NCBI RefSeq assembly: GCF_000021545.1
Contig: NC_012438.1
Coordinates: 434,001 to 498,000, forward strand
DNA from: Sulfurihydrogenibium azorense Az-Fu1
GTDB lineage: Bacteria; Aquificota; Aquificia; Aquificales; Hydrogenothermaceae
Direction of reading: 5' to 3'
DNA: 64,000 bases
A program made the position numbers and the translations under genes. Shown one piece after another: positions 16,270-26,778 of this stretch (its first letter is position 1; each line of letters begins with the position of its first letter). The notes beneath the pieces were generated by a model. It saw nothing but the letters and a program-made list of their open reading frames with translations. It was not told the DNA's origin and searched no databases.

Positions 16270-19200
16270 ATGGAGAACCTCGGACTGGCAGGAAGGATAG
16301 CAAAGTACTTTCTTAACTCTAAACTTACACCTCTTTTAGTTGTTGCATCTTTGTTACTTGGATTTTTTGCTGTATTTACTACCTCAAGAGATGAAGAACC
16401 TCAAATTGTTGTTCCTATGATAGATATTATGATTCCATATCCGGGAGCAAAATCTCAAGAGGTAAACAGTCTAGCTGTAAAGCCTCTTGAAAAATTAATG
16501 TGGGAAATTCCAGACGTAGAATATGTATACTCTTACGCTGGAGATGGTTTTGGAATAGTTACAGTTAGATTTAAAGTTGGTGCAAATCCAGAGGACTCCC
16601 TTGTAAAACTTTACAGTAAAGTTATGTCAAACTACTATAAAATGCCAAAAGGGGCTATGGACCCTATCATAAAACCAAAATCTATTGATGATGTTCCTAT
16701 ACTCTCTATAACACTACACAGTGATAAATACTCTTCATACGACTTAAGAAGAATAGCAGAAGTAGTAGAAGATGAGATAAAACAGCTCCATAACGTATCA
16801 GAAACTACCATCATAGGTTCAAAGCCAAAAGAGATAGATGTTTTATTTGACCCAGTTAAATTAAATGCTTACAACATTATGCTTCCACAAGTCGTTCAAG
16901 CTTTAGAAAATGCAAACTTCTCTTTACCTTCTGGAGAATTTGACAAAGATAATTACAGGTACAAAGTAAGAACAGGGCAGTTTTTAAAGACAAAAGAAGA
17001 TGTTGAAAATGTAGTAGTAACTGTTTACAACAACGCTCCTATTAAGATAAAGGACATAGCAAAAGTTGAAGAAGGTGAAGGAGAAATAGAAAACTACGTC
17101 CAGTTTGGATATGGACAGGCTTCTGGAAACAAAGATAAACCTCTGGAAAATGCTGTAACTATAGCTGTTGCTAAAAAAACAGGTAGTAACGCAGTAGTAG
17201 TTGCAGAAAACATAATAGAAAAACTAAACGAAATGAAAGGTAAAGTAATCCCATCTGATATAAACTTTACAATAACAAGAAACTACGGTGAAACAGCTTC
17301 TGAAAAAGCAAACGAACTTATAGAACACTTACTTATAGCTACTTTCTCAATTGTACTACTTATAGCTGTTACCCTTGGATTCAGAGAATCTTTAATTGTT
17401 GCGGTAACAATACCTGTTACATTAGCTATAGCATTATTCCTTAGTGAGATGTACGGTTATTCTCTAAACAGGGTTACACTGTTTGCTTTAATATTCTCAA
17501 TAGGTATACTTGTAGACAACTCTATCGTTGTTTTAGAAAATATCCATAGATGGTTCTCTATGAGAAAAGTACCACAGGAAGAAGCTGCTGTTATTGCAAC
17601 TGATGAAGTTGGAAACCCTACCATACTTGCAACATTTGCTGTTATAGTAGCATTACTTCCTATGGCTTTTGTTACTGGTCTTATGGGTCCGTATATGAGA
17701 CCAATACCTATAAACTCTTCCGTTGCTATGTTCTTCTCTATGCTTCTTGCATTTATCCTTACACCTTACTTAGCTATAAGATGGCTTAAACATGACGAGC
17801 ACCATGAGTCTCCAGAGTCCCTTGGAAAAGAAGATGAAGCAAGAGCTGGATTTTTGGTACGATTCTTTAATGCTGTATATATGCCTTTATTCCAAAGTAG
17901 AGCAAAAAGATGGCTATTTTTAGGCTTTGCAGGTATGCTTTTAGTTATATCGGCAATGCTTATAGTAAGTCGTGCTGTTTTAGTTAAAATGCTTCCTTAT
18001 GATAACAAAAGCGAATTACAAGTTGTTTTAGATATGCCAGAAGGAACTCCACTTCAAGAGACATATAGAGTGGCAAAACAGATTGCAGACTATATTAAAA
18101 ATACAAACGAAGTTAAAAACTATGTAATATACGTAGGACAACCAGCTCCTTTTGACTTTAACGGATTGGTAAGACACTATTACTTAAGAGAAGCTCCTAA
18201 CTTAGCTCAGATTCATATTAACCTTATAGGAAAATACGATAGAAAAGAGCAATCCCACGAAATAGCAGAAAGAATAAGAGATAAAGTAGCCCAAATAGCC
18301 AAAGAAAACGGAGCTAAGTATGTAGCTGTAGTAGAACCTCCACCAGGACCGCCTGTTTTATCTCCAATAGTTGCTGAAGTCTATGGTCCAGATTATAAAG
18401 GACAACTTCAAGTTGCAAATGAAATTAAGAAGATTTTTGAAAATACCAAAGGTGTTATAGACGTTGGAATATATACAAACTATCTACAAAGAGAGTACCA
18501 AATTGATGTAGATAGAGAAAAAGTTAAAAGATACGGCCTATCTGAGGATGTTATTGTAAAGACTTTAAGAGTGGCTTTAGCAGGACATAAAGTAGGGTTA
18601 GTTCACTCCTCAGACGATTTAAACCAAGTTCATATCGTTGTAAGACTTGATGAAAGGTACAGACAAAGTCTTGATGATATCTTATCTATGAAGATACCTT
18701 CACCAATGGGTGGTATTCCAATAGGGTCTTTAGTAACTGTTAAACCTTCTTCTACAGAAAGTGATATCTATAGGAAGAATTTACAACCTGTTGTCTATGT
18801 TATAGCAAACGTTAATGATACGTTAGGTAGCCCTGTTTATCCAATACTAGACCTATGGGATAAAATTAAAAACATAAAAACTCCTGACAGAAAACCTGTA
18901 GAAGAGTTACTTACTCACCAGCCAGAGCTTACAGATAAATACTACGTTAAATGGGACGGAGAATGGCAGGTTACCTACGAAACATTTAGAGATATGGGTA
19001 TAGCTTTCGCAGTCGCTATAGTTGTTCTATACATCCTTCTTGTTGGATGGTTTAAATCTTTCAAAATGCCAGCTGTAATAATGTCTCCTATACCTTTTAC
19101 ATTGGTAGGTATAATACCAGGCCATTTATTAATGGGAGCTTTCTTCACGGCAACATCAATGATAGGATTTATAGCTTTAGCCGGAATAATATTAAGAAAC

Positions 19201-19515
19201 TCTATACTCCTTGTTGAGTTTACAGAGCAAAAGTTAAAAGAAGGCTACTCTTTAGAAGAAGCTCTTTTAGAAGCAGGAATAGTAAGAACAAGACCAATTC
19301 TACTTACAGCAGCTGCAATAGTAGTTGGTGCGTTTGTTATCATATTTGACCCTATCTTTAACGGTCTTGCAATAGCGTTGATATTTGGAACAGTAGCTTC
19401 AACTCTCTTAACGTTAGTTGTTGTACCAGTTCTTTACTACATGATAGTAGGAGAGGAAAGAAAACTTCATCTATGTCCAGCTGTACCAGTTGATAAGAAG
19501 GAAGAAAATTGTTAA
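16270..19515 (+). CDS. RND-family efflux pump, AcrB/HAE type
   Basis: A 1081-residue inner-membrane proton-driven exporter with two repeats, each having a transmembrane segment followed by a large periplasmic loop. In TM4 the relay reads GILVDNSIVVLENI, so the usual Asp-Asp pair is Asp-Asn, and in TM10 ILRNSILLVEF has Arg where AcrB has the key Lys. This variant pattern separates it from classical AcrB and from CzcA metal pumps. The C-terminus carries two cysteines (LCPAV and final NC). Substrate cannot be read from the sequence. Confidence 0.9.
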   Translation: MENLGLAGRIAKYFLNSKLTPLLVVASLLLGFFAVFTTSRDEEPQIVVPMIDIMIPYPGAKSQEVNSLAVKPLEKLMWEIPDVEYVYSYAGDGFGIVTVRFKVGANPEDSLVKLYSKVMSNYYKMPKGAMDPIIKPKSIDDVPILSITLHSDKYSSYDLRRIAEVVEDEIKQLHNVSETTIIGSKPKEIDVLFDPVKLNAYNIMLPQVVQALENANFSLPSGEFDKDNYRYKVRTGQFLKTKEDVENVVVTVYNNAPIKIKDIAKVEEGEGEIENYVQFGYGQASGNKDKPLENAVTIAVAKKTGSNAVVVAENIIEKLNEMKGKVIPSDINFTITRNYGETASEKANELIEHLLIATFSIVLLIAVTLGFRESLIVAVTIPVTLAIALFLSEMYGYSLNRVTLFALIFSIGILVDNSIVVLENIHRWFSMRKVPQEEAAVIATDEVGNPTILATFAVIVALLPMAFVTGLMGPYMRPIPINSSVAMFFSMLLAFILTPYLAIRWLKHDEHHESPESLGKEDEARAGFLVRFFNAVYMPLFQSRAKRWLFLGFAGMLLVISAMLIVSRAVLVKMLPYDNKSELQVVLDMPEGTPLQETYRVAKQIADYIKNTNEVKNYVIYVGQPAPFDFNGLVRHYYLREAPNLAQIHINLIGKYDRKEQSHEIAERIRDKVAQIAKENGAKYVAVVEPPPGPPVLSPIVAEVYGPDYKGQLQVANEIKKIFENTKGVIDVGIYTNYLQREYQIDVDREKVKRYGLSEDVIVKTLRVALAGHKVGLVHSSDDLNQVHIVVRLDERYRQSLDDILSMKIPSPMGGIPIGSLVTVKPSSTESDIYRKNLQPVVYVIANVNDTLGSPVYPILDLWDKIKNIKTPDRKPVEELLTHQPELTDKYYVKWDGEWQVTYETFRDMGIAFAVAIVVLYILLVGWFKSFKMPAVIMSPIPFTLVGIIPGHLLMGAFFTATSMIGFIALAGIILRNSILLVEFTEQKLKEGYSLEEALLEAGIVRTRPILLTAAAIVVGAFVIIFDPIFNGLAIALIFGTVASTLLTLVVVPVLYYMIVGEERKLHLCPAVPVDKKEENC

Positions 19516-19524
19516 GATAAAATT

Positions 19525-19553
19525 CCCTCTCCTTTAAAGAGGGGAGGGTTTTT
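19525..19553. terminator. Bidirectional terminator between efflux operon and mnmA
   Basis: CCCTCTCC and GGGGAGGG (19525-19548) form an 11-bp stem with two wobbles and a two-base loop, followed by TTTTT on the plus strand. On the minus strand the same hairpin comes right after the mnmA stop and is followed by AATTTT. Confidence 0.8.
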
Positions 19554-20607
19554 AAATAATAACTCCACCACCTAAGAGAGTATCATCTTGATAAACAGCA
19601 AGTATCTGACCTGGAGCCATCTTTTGTTGTTTTTCTTTAAATGTTATTTTTAAAAGTTCTCCATCGTAATGAAAATCTCTAACTTCTATTGGTTTTTGTC
19701 TGTATCTTCCTTGTACTTGAATGTTTTTCCACTTCTCTATAGGAACTAAAAAGTTAAAGTTTTTTGCTACAACTGTGTCTGTTAATAGATGCTCTTTTTC
19801 TCCAACTATTATAGTATTTTTGATAGGGTCTTTATCTATAACATAGAGAGGTTCTTTCCATCTAATTCCTAAACCTTTTCTTTGTCCAATAGTGTAGGCT
19901 TCTAATCCTTTATGTTTTCCAAGTACTTTACCTGATACATGAACTATATCACCAATCTTTAACGGAATTCCTAAACTTTTAAAGTACTCTTCTGGTGTTT
20001 TTCCAGCTGTAAAACATATCTCAAAACTTTCTGACTTTTGACTTACAGGAATTTTATTTTCATATGCAATTTTTCTAACTTCTTCTTTAGTAAAGTCTCC
20101 AAGTGGAAAAATAAGCATATCTATCACTTCTTTTTCTACAAGTGCCATGAAGTAAGACTGGTCTTTAGATGTATCTACACCTCTTTTTATAACTTTTTCA
20201 CCGTCTAAAAAGTCAGTTTTTATATAATGTCCTGTTGCAAAAAAGTCGGCTTTCAATACTTTTTTTGCATACTTTGCTAAAAGTCCGGTTTTTACTTCTC
20301 TATTACATATACTACATGGATTGGGTGTATATCCAGATTGATACTCTCTTATGAAGTAATCTATAACTTTTTCTTTAAATATATCCTGCCAGTCTATTAC
20401 ATAATGAGGGATACCAAGAAAAGAAGCTACTTTTTTTGCATCTAAAATATCTTTTGTAGAACAACATACTTGTTTATCAAGACTACATTGGTCAACTTCT
20501 GACAGTTTTAATGTTATACCTATTACTTGGTATCCTTGTTGTTTTAAAATAAATGCAGCAGTGGAGCTGTCTACTCCACCACTTAGTCCTACTACAACCT
20601 TTTTCAA
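19552..20607 (-). CDS. mnmA: tRNA-specific 2-thiouridylase
   Basis: MnmA adds sulfur to U34 of tRNA Lys, Glu and Gln. The 351 residues show the PP-loop (VVVGLSGGVDSSTAAF), the catalytic cysteine pair (NPCSICNREVK and SFEICFTAGKTPEEYF), the ATGHYI segment and the C-terminal RYRQKPIEV barrel. The start is TTG at 20607 with GGTGG upstream. Its end lies against the bidirectional terminator. Confidence 0.95.
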   Translation of the reverse strand: MKKVVVGLSGGVDSSTAAFILKQQGYQVIGITLKLSEVDQCSLDKQVCCSTKDILDAKKVASFLGIPHYVIDWQDIFKEKVIDYFIREYQSGYTPNPCSICNREVKTGLLAKYAKKVLKADFFATGHYIKTDFLDGEKVIKRGVDTSKDQSYFMALVEKEVIDMLIFPLGDFTKEEVRKIAYENKIPVSQKSESFEICFTAGKTPEEYFKSLGIPLKIGDIVHVSGKVLGKHKGLEAYTIGQRKGLGIRWKEPLYVIDKDPIKNTIIVGEKEHLLTDTVVAKNFNFLVPIEKWKNIQVQGRYRQKPIEVRDFHYDGELLKITFKEKQQKMAPGQILAVYQDDTLLGGGVII

Positions 20608-20667
20608 GAAACCACCAGTTTAGATATTTTTATGATGATAATATATGCTAAAATTCCTTTAAATAAA

Positions 20668-21894
20668 CTACTTAACAAGTTCTCCAATTTTGAATATTGG
20701 TAGGTAGAGAGCTATAAGTATAAATCCTACAATTCCACCTATCACAACCATCATTAAAGGTTCTAAAGTAGATATTAATGCGTCTACTTCTCTGTCTACT
20801 TCATCTTCGTAAAAAGATGCTATTGTATCAAGCATCTCATCTAATCTACCTGTATTTTCTCCAACAGCTGCCATAGCTGTAAACATAAGTGGGAAGTAAT
20901 TTTTATCTAACGACTGACTAAAAGGTTTACCTTTTTCTACATCTGTTTTTGTTTTTTGCAAAGATTCTTCTATAAGAACGTTACCTACAGTTGAAGAAGC
21001 TATCTCTATAGCTCTTATAATTGAAACTCCACCGTTTATCAATGTTGCAAACGTTCTTGCAAACTTTGCTAAAGCTCCTTTGTGTAAGATTTTTCCAATT
21101 AAAGGAATTTTTAAAAACAGTTTGTGGTAGAATCTTTTACCACTGTAAGTCTTGTAAATCTGTTTATTTATAACAACTACTGCTATTATAAATCCTATAA
21201 TAAATAGAATGTTAGATTTAAGGTTGTTACTTATGTTTATAAGTATTTGTGTTAAAAATGGAAGTTCTCCTCCCATACTACTGTATATTTCTGCAAAGGT
21301 TGGGACTACAAACGTTAAAAGCCCTAAAACTATTAATGTTGCAATAACTAAAACAGCTGTAGGGTACCAAGAGGCACTTTTTATCTTCCCTTTTATGGCT
21401 GCTAATTTTTCGTAATAAACAGTTGCTCTTTTTAAAGTCTCGTCTAACTTACCAGACTCTTCTGCTGCATCTACCAAATTTACTAAAAAAGGAGGAAAAA
21501 CATTAGGATGTTTAGCCATTGTTTTAGATAAAGACATACCAGTTACTACGTCATCTCTAACTTTATTAATTGCTTCTTGTAAAGTAGGATTTGGCATCTG
21601 TTGAGCCAGTATTTCAAGAGCTTGTGTAATGCCTATACCTGCGTTTATCATAGCTCCAAGCTGTCTTGTAAATATTGCTAGATCCAGTTCTTTAACTTTA
21701 CTCTTAAAAAGCTTTATTCCACCAGAAGAAGTAGCTTTTGCATCCTTTTTATCTTTAACATTTTTTACATTTATTTGGATATCAATAAAACCTTGATTTT
21801 TTAATATTTCTTCTGCTTCTTCAATAGTAGAGGCTTCTATTTCACCTTCTCTCTTTATACCATATCTGTCTCTTGCTATATACTTAACTTTCAT
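20668..21894 (-). CDS. pilC: Type IV pilus inner-membrane platform protein PilC
   Basis: 408 residues of the GspF/PilC family: an N-terminal segment, two GspF domains (LAIFTRQLGAMINAGIGITQALEIL and LAKFARTFATLINGGVSIIRAIEI), and three membrane segments, the last VVIGGIVGFILIALYLPIF. It anchors the assembly and retraction ATPases. The ATG overlaps the pilT stop (TAATG). Confidence 0.93.
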   Translation of the reverse strand: MKVKYIARDRYGIKREGEIEASTIEEAEEILKNQGFIDIQINVKNVKDKKDAKATSSGGIKLFKSKVKELDLAIFTRQLGAMINAGIGITQALEILAQQMPNPTLQEAINKVRDDVVTGMSLSKTMAKHPNVFPPFLVNLVDAAEESGKLDETLKRATVYYEKLAAIKGKIKSASWYPTAVLVIATLIVLGLLTFVVPTFAEIYSSMGGELPFLTQILINISNNLKSNILFIIGFIIAVVVINKQIYKTYSGKRFYHKLFLKIPLIGKILHKGALAKFARTFATLINGGVSIIRAIEIASSTVGNVLIEESLQKTKTDVEKGKPFSQSLDKNYFPLMFTAMAAVGENTGRLDEMLDTIASFYEDEVDREVDALISTLEPLMMVVIGGIVGFILIALYLPIFKIGELVK

Positions 21895-22985
21895 TATCTA
21901 ATCCCTGCAGCTGATATCATTCTTTTTAGTTCTTCTGGTTCAGGAGATATTTTTAATGCATCTTCTACTGTGATTAGTCTATTTTTTAATGCTTTTAGTA
22001 GTGATTGGTTCATAGTTTGCATTCCACTTTCAGCTTGTCCCGTTTGCATTAAGCCGTATATTTGGTGTATCTTATTTTCCCTTATTAAGTTTCTTATAGC
22101 TGTGTTAGGTATCATAACTTCGTGAATTAAAACTCTCCCACCTCCTATTTTAGGTAGTAGTCTTTGAGATATAACACCTTGTAATACAAAACTAAGTTCT
22201 GTTCTTACTTGGTCTTGTTCTTCCATTGGAAAAACGTTTATTATTCTGTTTATGGTTTGGACGGCTGTATTGGTGTGAAGTGTTCCAAATACAAGGTGTC
22301 CTGTTTCAGCAGCTGTTAACGCTGCTCTTATAGTTTCTAAATCCCTCATCTCTCCAACTAGAATTACGTCTGGGTCTTCCCTTAATGCATACTTTAGTGC
22401 TCTAGCGAACGAGTCTGTGTCTGTACCTACTTCTCTTTGAGCGATTTTAGACTTTTTATGTTGATATACATACTCTATTGGATCTTCTATAGTAATAATA
22501 TGATGAGGAAAGTTTGTGTTAATGTAGTCTATCATAGATGCTAATGTAGTTGTTTTTCCCGAACCTGTTGGCCCCGTAACTAAAACTAGACCCATAGATA
22601 AATGGCACAGGTCTCTTACTTTAGGTATCAGTCCAAGCTCTTCCATTGATTTTATTTCATAGGGTATCCTTCTTAAGGCAGCTGCTACGGTGCCTCTTTG
22701 ATAGTAAACGTTTACCCTAAACCTTCCTATACCTTTAATTCCAAATGAAAAGTCTATTTCTTTATTTTCTTCAAATGTCTTTTTTTGTTTTTCGTTCATA
22801 AATGAGTATATAAGAGATTGGGAGTCCTTAGGTGTTAAAGGAGGATACATTTCAAGAGGAGTTATCTTTCCATCAACCCTTATACAAGGAGGAAGACCTG
22901 CAGTTATATGAATGTCCGAAGCTCTTCTTTCTACTGCAATTTTTGCTATCTCGTCTATTGATAATCTGGGAGCTGCTGTCTCCAT
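21894..22985 (-). CDS. pilT: Twitching motility retraction ATPase PilT
   Basis: 363 residues, a hexameric ATPase that depolymerises type IV pili. Motifs: Walker A GPTGSGKTTTLAS, Asp box ITIEDPIEYVY, Walker B DPDVILVGEMRD, His box TGHLVFGTLHTN and the late AIRNLIRE retraction signature, which distinguishes PilT from PilB. It lies between pilB and pilC. Confidence 0.95.
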   Translation of the reverse strand: METAAPRLSIDEIAKIAVERRASDIHITAGLPPCIRVDGKITPLEMYPPLTPKDSQSLIYSFMNEKQKKTFEENKEIDFSFGIKGIGRFRVNVYYQRGTVAAALRRIPYEIKSMEELGLIPKVRDLCHLSMGLVLVTGPTGSGKTTTLASMIDYINTNFPHHIITIEDPIEYVYQHKKSKIAQREVGTDTDSFARALKYALREDPDVILVGEMRDLETIRAALTAAETGHLVFGTLHTNTAVQTINRIINVFPMEEQDQVRTELSFVLQGVISQRLLPKIGGGRVLIHEVMIPNTAIRNLIRENKIHQIYGLMQTGQAESGMQTMNQSLLKALKNRLITVEDALKISPEPEELKRMISAAGIR

Positions 22986-22997
22986 CTCTCAACCTCC

Positions 22998-24731
22998 TTA
23001 CTTCATAAGCACTCTTTCTATTTCTGCTATATCGGTGATCCCTTTTTTCATCTTTATTAGACCATCTTTATATAATGTTTTCATTCCGTTTTTTATTGCA
23101 ACCTCTCTTATATCATCTGCACTTTTTCCCGCTATAATCAATTTTTTTATGTTTTCATCTAATTTTAAAATTTCATGAACAGCTGTCCTTCCTTTATAAC
23201 CAGTTCCGTTACACTTTTCACATCCTTTTGGATTATGGACAAAAAAAGTTCCTTCTTTTATATCTTCGTCAGAAAATCCAAAACTCTTTAACACTTCTGG
23301 AGGATAATTTGCAGGTTGTTTACAGTTGTTGCATAGCTTTCTTATAAGCCTTTGTGCTACTATTGTATGAACTGCAGTAGATACTAAAAATCTGTCTACT
23401 CCTATGTCTACAAGTCTTGTTATAGTAGATGGAGCGTCGTTTGTATGCAGAGTAGAAAATACTAAGTGTCCTGTCAAAGCTGCTTTTACAGCTATTTCAG
23501 CTGTTTCCCTGTCCCTTATCTCACCTACAAGGATAATATCTGGGTCCTGTCTTAAAAATGCCCGTAAAGCTGCAGCAAAAGTAAGACCAATCTCTTCCTT
23601 TACATGAACTTGATTTATACCGAATATAGATACTTCAACTGGGTCTTCCGCTGTCATAATATTTACATCATCTTTATTTCTTTCCATTAAAGCAGAGTAA
23701 AGGGTGGTTGTTTTACCTGAACCTGTTGGTCCTGTAACTAAAACCATACCCCAAGGTGAGTAAATACCCTCTCTGAATAGTTTTAAATCGTCTTCTTCAA
23801 ACCCTAAGTCTTCTAACTTTATGTTTAGATAACTCTCTGCATCTTGTATTCTCATAACAATTTTTTCGCCGTAAACAATAGGAAGTATAGAAACCCTTAA
23901 ATCGTATTTTTTTCCATTTATAACTATCCTTATCCTTCCATCTTGAGGCAACCTTTTTTCAGCTATATCAAGATTAGCCATAATCTTGTATCTAGCGGCC
24001 AAAGCATCTTTTATAGTTGGAGGAAACTCTTTTACAGTTCTTAAAATCCCATCGACCCTGTATCTTATCCTTAGCAACTTTTCCATAGGTTCTATATGAA
24101 TATCAGAAGCTTGTGAATTAATTGCATCAACTATTATGGCTCTTGAAAGTTTAACTATAGGACTTTCTTCTGCTTCAGAAAGGATATTTTCTAAATTTTG
24201 TTCTTTTTCTTGTTGTTCTTCAGTAACATCTACATCTAAAGATATATCTTCTATCATTTTTTTTGCAGGGATTAAGGGAAGTATACTTTTGTATAAATTC
24301 TCAATCTCACTTAAAGTTGCTACATATGTATCTAGAAATTTAACTCCTGTAAAAAATTTTATTTGATTTATGGCTTCTTTATCTGTCGGGTTTAAAACTG
24401 CTATTTTTAAAATGTTGTTTTCTATACTGAATGGTACTATCTTATTTTTTTCCATGAAGGATGGAGATATTTTTTCTAAGACTTCCTTACTTATATCAAT
24501 TTTATGAACTGTAGGATCAAAAGGTTTATATCCAAAAAACTTTATAAAAAACTCTTTTACTTTGTTTTCATCTACTATATTATTTTTTATTAAGTATTCA
24601 AGGACTTCTGTGAAAGTTTTTCTAGGATTAATGTTTGGATTTCCTCTGACTTTTTCTAAAGGGACAATTCCCTCATCAACCATCCTTCTGAGAACAAGAA
24701 AAACTCTTTTTTGTTGTGGATTGTTCTGCAT
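22998..24731 (-). CDS. pilB: Type IV pilus assembly ATPase PilB
   Basis: 577 residues from ATG 24731 (MQNNPQQKR), chosen over the upstream in-frame codon at 24776 because AAAGG precedes it. It has a MshEN/GspE N-domain (VEYLIKNN, FFGYKPFDP), Walker A GPTGSGKTTTLYS, Walker B DPDIILVGEIRD, and a C-terminal tetracysteine zinc site (CNNC and CEKC). It drives pilus extension. The order pilB-pilT-pilC with small gaps indicates one operon. Confidence 0.93.
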   Translation of the reverse strand: MQNNPQQKRVFLVLRRMVDEGIVPLEKVRGNPNINPRKTFTEVLEYLIKNNIVDENKVKEFFIKFFGYKPFDPTVHKIDISKEVLEKISPSFMEKNKIVPFSIENNILKIAVLNPTDKEAINQIKFFTGVKFLDTYVATLSEIENLYKSILPLIPAKKMIEDISLDVDVTEEQQEKEQNLENILSEAEESPIVKLSRAIIVDAINSQASDIHIEPMEKLLRIRYRVDGILRTVKEFPPTIKDALAARYKIMANLDIAEKRLPQDGRIRIVINGKKYDLRVSILPIVYGEKIVMRIQDAESYLNIKLEDLGFEEDDLKLFREGIYSPWGMVLVTGPTGSGKTTTLYSALMERNKDDVNIMTAEDPVEVSIFGINQVHVKEEIGLTFAAALRAFLRQDPDIILVGEIRDRETAEIAVKAALTGHLVFSTLHTNDAPSTITRLVDIGVDRFLVSTAVHTIVAQRLIRKLCNNCKQPANYPPEVLKSFGFSDEDIKEGTFFVHNPKGCEKCNGTGYKGRTAVHEILKLDENIKKLIIAGKSADDIREVAIKNGMKTLYKDGLIKMKKGITDIAEIERVLMK

Positions 24732-24796
24732 TTTTATACCTTTCGTTAAAATTTTTATAATATAATAATACAACAAAAATTTTCCGGAGAGAAAGT

Positions 24797-26143
24797 TTGC
24801 TGAAAAACATAAAAAGGATTCTTATTGCAAATAGGGGTGAAATAGCTGTCAGAGCAATTAGGAGTATAAGGGAACTTGGTGGAGAAAGTGTTGCCATATA
24901 TTCAGAGGGAGATAAAAACTCTATACATAAGGATCTTGCTGATATTTCAGTATGTATAGGAGGACCTCATCCTTCTCAGAGTTATCTAAATATTCCTGCT
25001 ATTTTATCTGCGGTTGATTTGGTACATGCAGATGCAGTTTATCCCGGATATGGATTTTTAGCTGAAAATCCAAATTTTGCTGCAATTTGTGAAAAAAGTA
25101 ATATAAAGTTTATAGGACCTTCTTCAAAAACCTTAAAACTTACAGGAGATAAGGCAGCTGCACGGGAAGCGGCTAAAAAGGCAAACGTTCCAATTATCCC
25201 AGGAAGTCCGCCTGTAGACCAGTTAAAAGATGCGTTAGAAGTAGCTTCAAAAATAGGTTATCCTGTTTTGATAAAAGCAGCTGCTGGTGGCGGTGGTAGA
25301 GGTATGAGAGTAGTCCATAACGATCAAGAGTTAACGAGACTACTACCACTGGCTCAAAGAGAAGCTGAAAGTGCTTTTGGAGATAAAACAGTTTATATAG
25401 AAAAGTTTATAGAAAATCCTAAACATATAGAGATTCAAATTCTTGCTGATGAGTATGGAAACATCATACACCTTGGAGAGAGAGAGTGCTCTGTTCAAAG
25501 AAGACATCAAAAACTTATTGAAGAGTCTCCTTCACCTTTTATAGATGAAAAAATAAGAAAGGAGATGGGAGAGGCGGCTGTAAGGTTTGCAAAAGCTGTA
25601 GGGTTTACAGGTGCAGGTACAGTTGAGTTTATAGTTGACAAAGATAAAAACTTTTACTTTATTGAGATGAATGGAAGAATTCAAGTTGAACATCCAGTTA
25701 CAGAGATGGTTACTGGGATAGATATAGTATCTTGGCAACTAAGAATAGCAGATGGCCAAAAGTTAACATTATCACAAGACGATGTAAAAATAAACGGCCA
25801 TGCAATAGAGTTTAGAATAAACGCAGAAGACCCTGAAACTTTTACTCCGTCTCCTGGAAAGATAGAAAGGCTGTACCTCCCTGGTGGATATGGAGTAAGA
25901 GTAGACACTCATATATACCAAGGATATCAAATACCACCTTACTATGACTCACTAATGGCAAAACTTATAGTGTGGGGTAAAACAAGGGAAGAAACTATAA
26001 GAAGAGCAAAGAGAGCACTTCAAGAGTTTAAGATAGAAGGACTAAAAACAACTATTCCCTTCCACCTAAAAATCCTTGAACACAAAGAGTTTTTAAAAGG
26101 AACTTATACAACTTCTTTAGTTGATAGAGAGTTTTTAAAGTGA
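24797..26143 (+). CDS. accC: Acetyl-CoA carboxylase biotin carboxylase subunit
   Basis: Biotin carboxylase carboxylates the biotin of AccB using ATP and bicarbonate. The 448 residues match the usual length and show RILIANRGEIAVRAIR, YPGYGFLAEN, the glycine loop AAAGGGGRGMR, and EMNGRIQVEHPVTEM. The normal motif is NTR; here it is NGR, with the catalytic Arg kept. TTG start at 24797 has GGAG seven bases before it. A second, different biotin carboxylase (34976-36394) belongs to the cfi pair, so this one is the likelier fatty-acid enzyme. Its stop overlaps the next gene by four bases. Confidence 0.85.
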   Translation: MLKNIKRILIANRGEIAVRAIRSIRELGGESVAIYSEGDKNSIHKDLADISVCIGGPHPSQSYLNIPAILSAVDLVHADAVYPGYGFLAENPNFAAICEKSNIKFIGPSSKTLKLTGDKAAAREAAKKANVPIIPGSPPVDQLKDALEVASKIGYPVLIKAAAGGGGRGMRVVHNDQELTRLLPLAQREAESAFGDKTVYIEKFIENPKHIEIQILADEYGNIIHLGERECSVQRRHQKLIEESPSPFIDEKIRKEMGEAAVRFAKAVGFTGAGTVEFIVDKDKNFYFIEMNGRIQVEHPVTEMVTGIDIVSWQLRIADGQKLTLSQDDVKINGHAIEFRINAEDPETFTPSPGKIERLYLPGGYGVRVDTHIYQGYQIPPYYDSLMAKLIVWGKTREETIRRAKRALQEFKIEGLKTTIPFHLKILEHKEFLKGTYTTSLVDREFLK

Positions 26144-26778
26144 TTGTAAAAGTCCTTACAGTTGGTCCTTTAGCAGAAAACTGTGTAGTTATATACGATG
26201 AAAAAACGAAAGACTGTGTGATAATAGACCCAGGAGCTGATGGTGAAGATATATTAGAAGAAGTTGAACATTTTAACGTAAAAGCTATATTAGCTACTCA
26301 TGGCCATTTAGACCACGTAGGACAAGTTGGCTTTTTAAAAAAGATTTTAGACGTTCCTTTTTATATGAATGTAAAAGATGAGTTTTTAATAAATAATGAT
26401 ATATTTCCTGGATTTTCTATGATAATCAAAGCTACAAAGTGTCCAAACCCTGATTTTGATTTAAAAGAAGGAGATAACTTAAAGTTTGGTAGTATATCCT
26501 TTTATGTTATAGAGACGCCAGGACATACTCCCGGAAGTGTGTGCTTTTACAATCAAGAAAACAAAATCCTTATAAGTGGAGATACACTTTTTGCCGGAAG
26601 TGTAGGAAGGGTTGACCTTCCTGGCGGAAATGGAGCTGAGCTTGAGAAATCTTTAAGTAAACTTATGACTCTCCCGGAAGATACAGTTGTTTATCCCGGA
26701 CATGGTGGTAGAACAACAATAGGTAAAGAAAAAAGAACAAACCCTTTTATAACTGGTGTGTTTAAGCTAAAATGGTAA
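26140..26778 (+). CDS. Metallo-beta-lactamase-fold hydrolase (glyoxalase II-like)
   Basis: 212 residues with the zinc motif ATHGHLDHVG (HxHxDH), ETPGHTPGSVCFY, SGDTLFAGSVGRVDLPGG and YPGHGGRTTIGKE. This YcbL-type group hydrolyses thioesters such as S-lactoylglutathione analogues, but the substrate here is unknown. GTG start overlaps the accC stop; the end overlaps nfo by seven bases, so the three genes are coupled. Confidence 0.87.
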   Translation: MIVKVLTVGPLAENCVVIYDEKTKDCVIIDPGADGEDILEEVEHFNVKAILATHGHLDHVGQVGFLKKILDVPFYMNVKDEFLINNDIFPGFSMIIKATKCPNPDFDLKEGDNLKFGSISFYVIETPGHTPGSVCFYNQENKILISGDTLFAGSVGRVDLPGGNGAELEKSLSKLMTLPEDTVVYPGHGGRTTIGKEKRTNPFITGVFKLKW

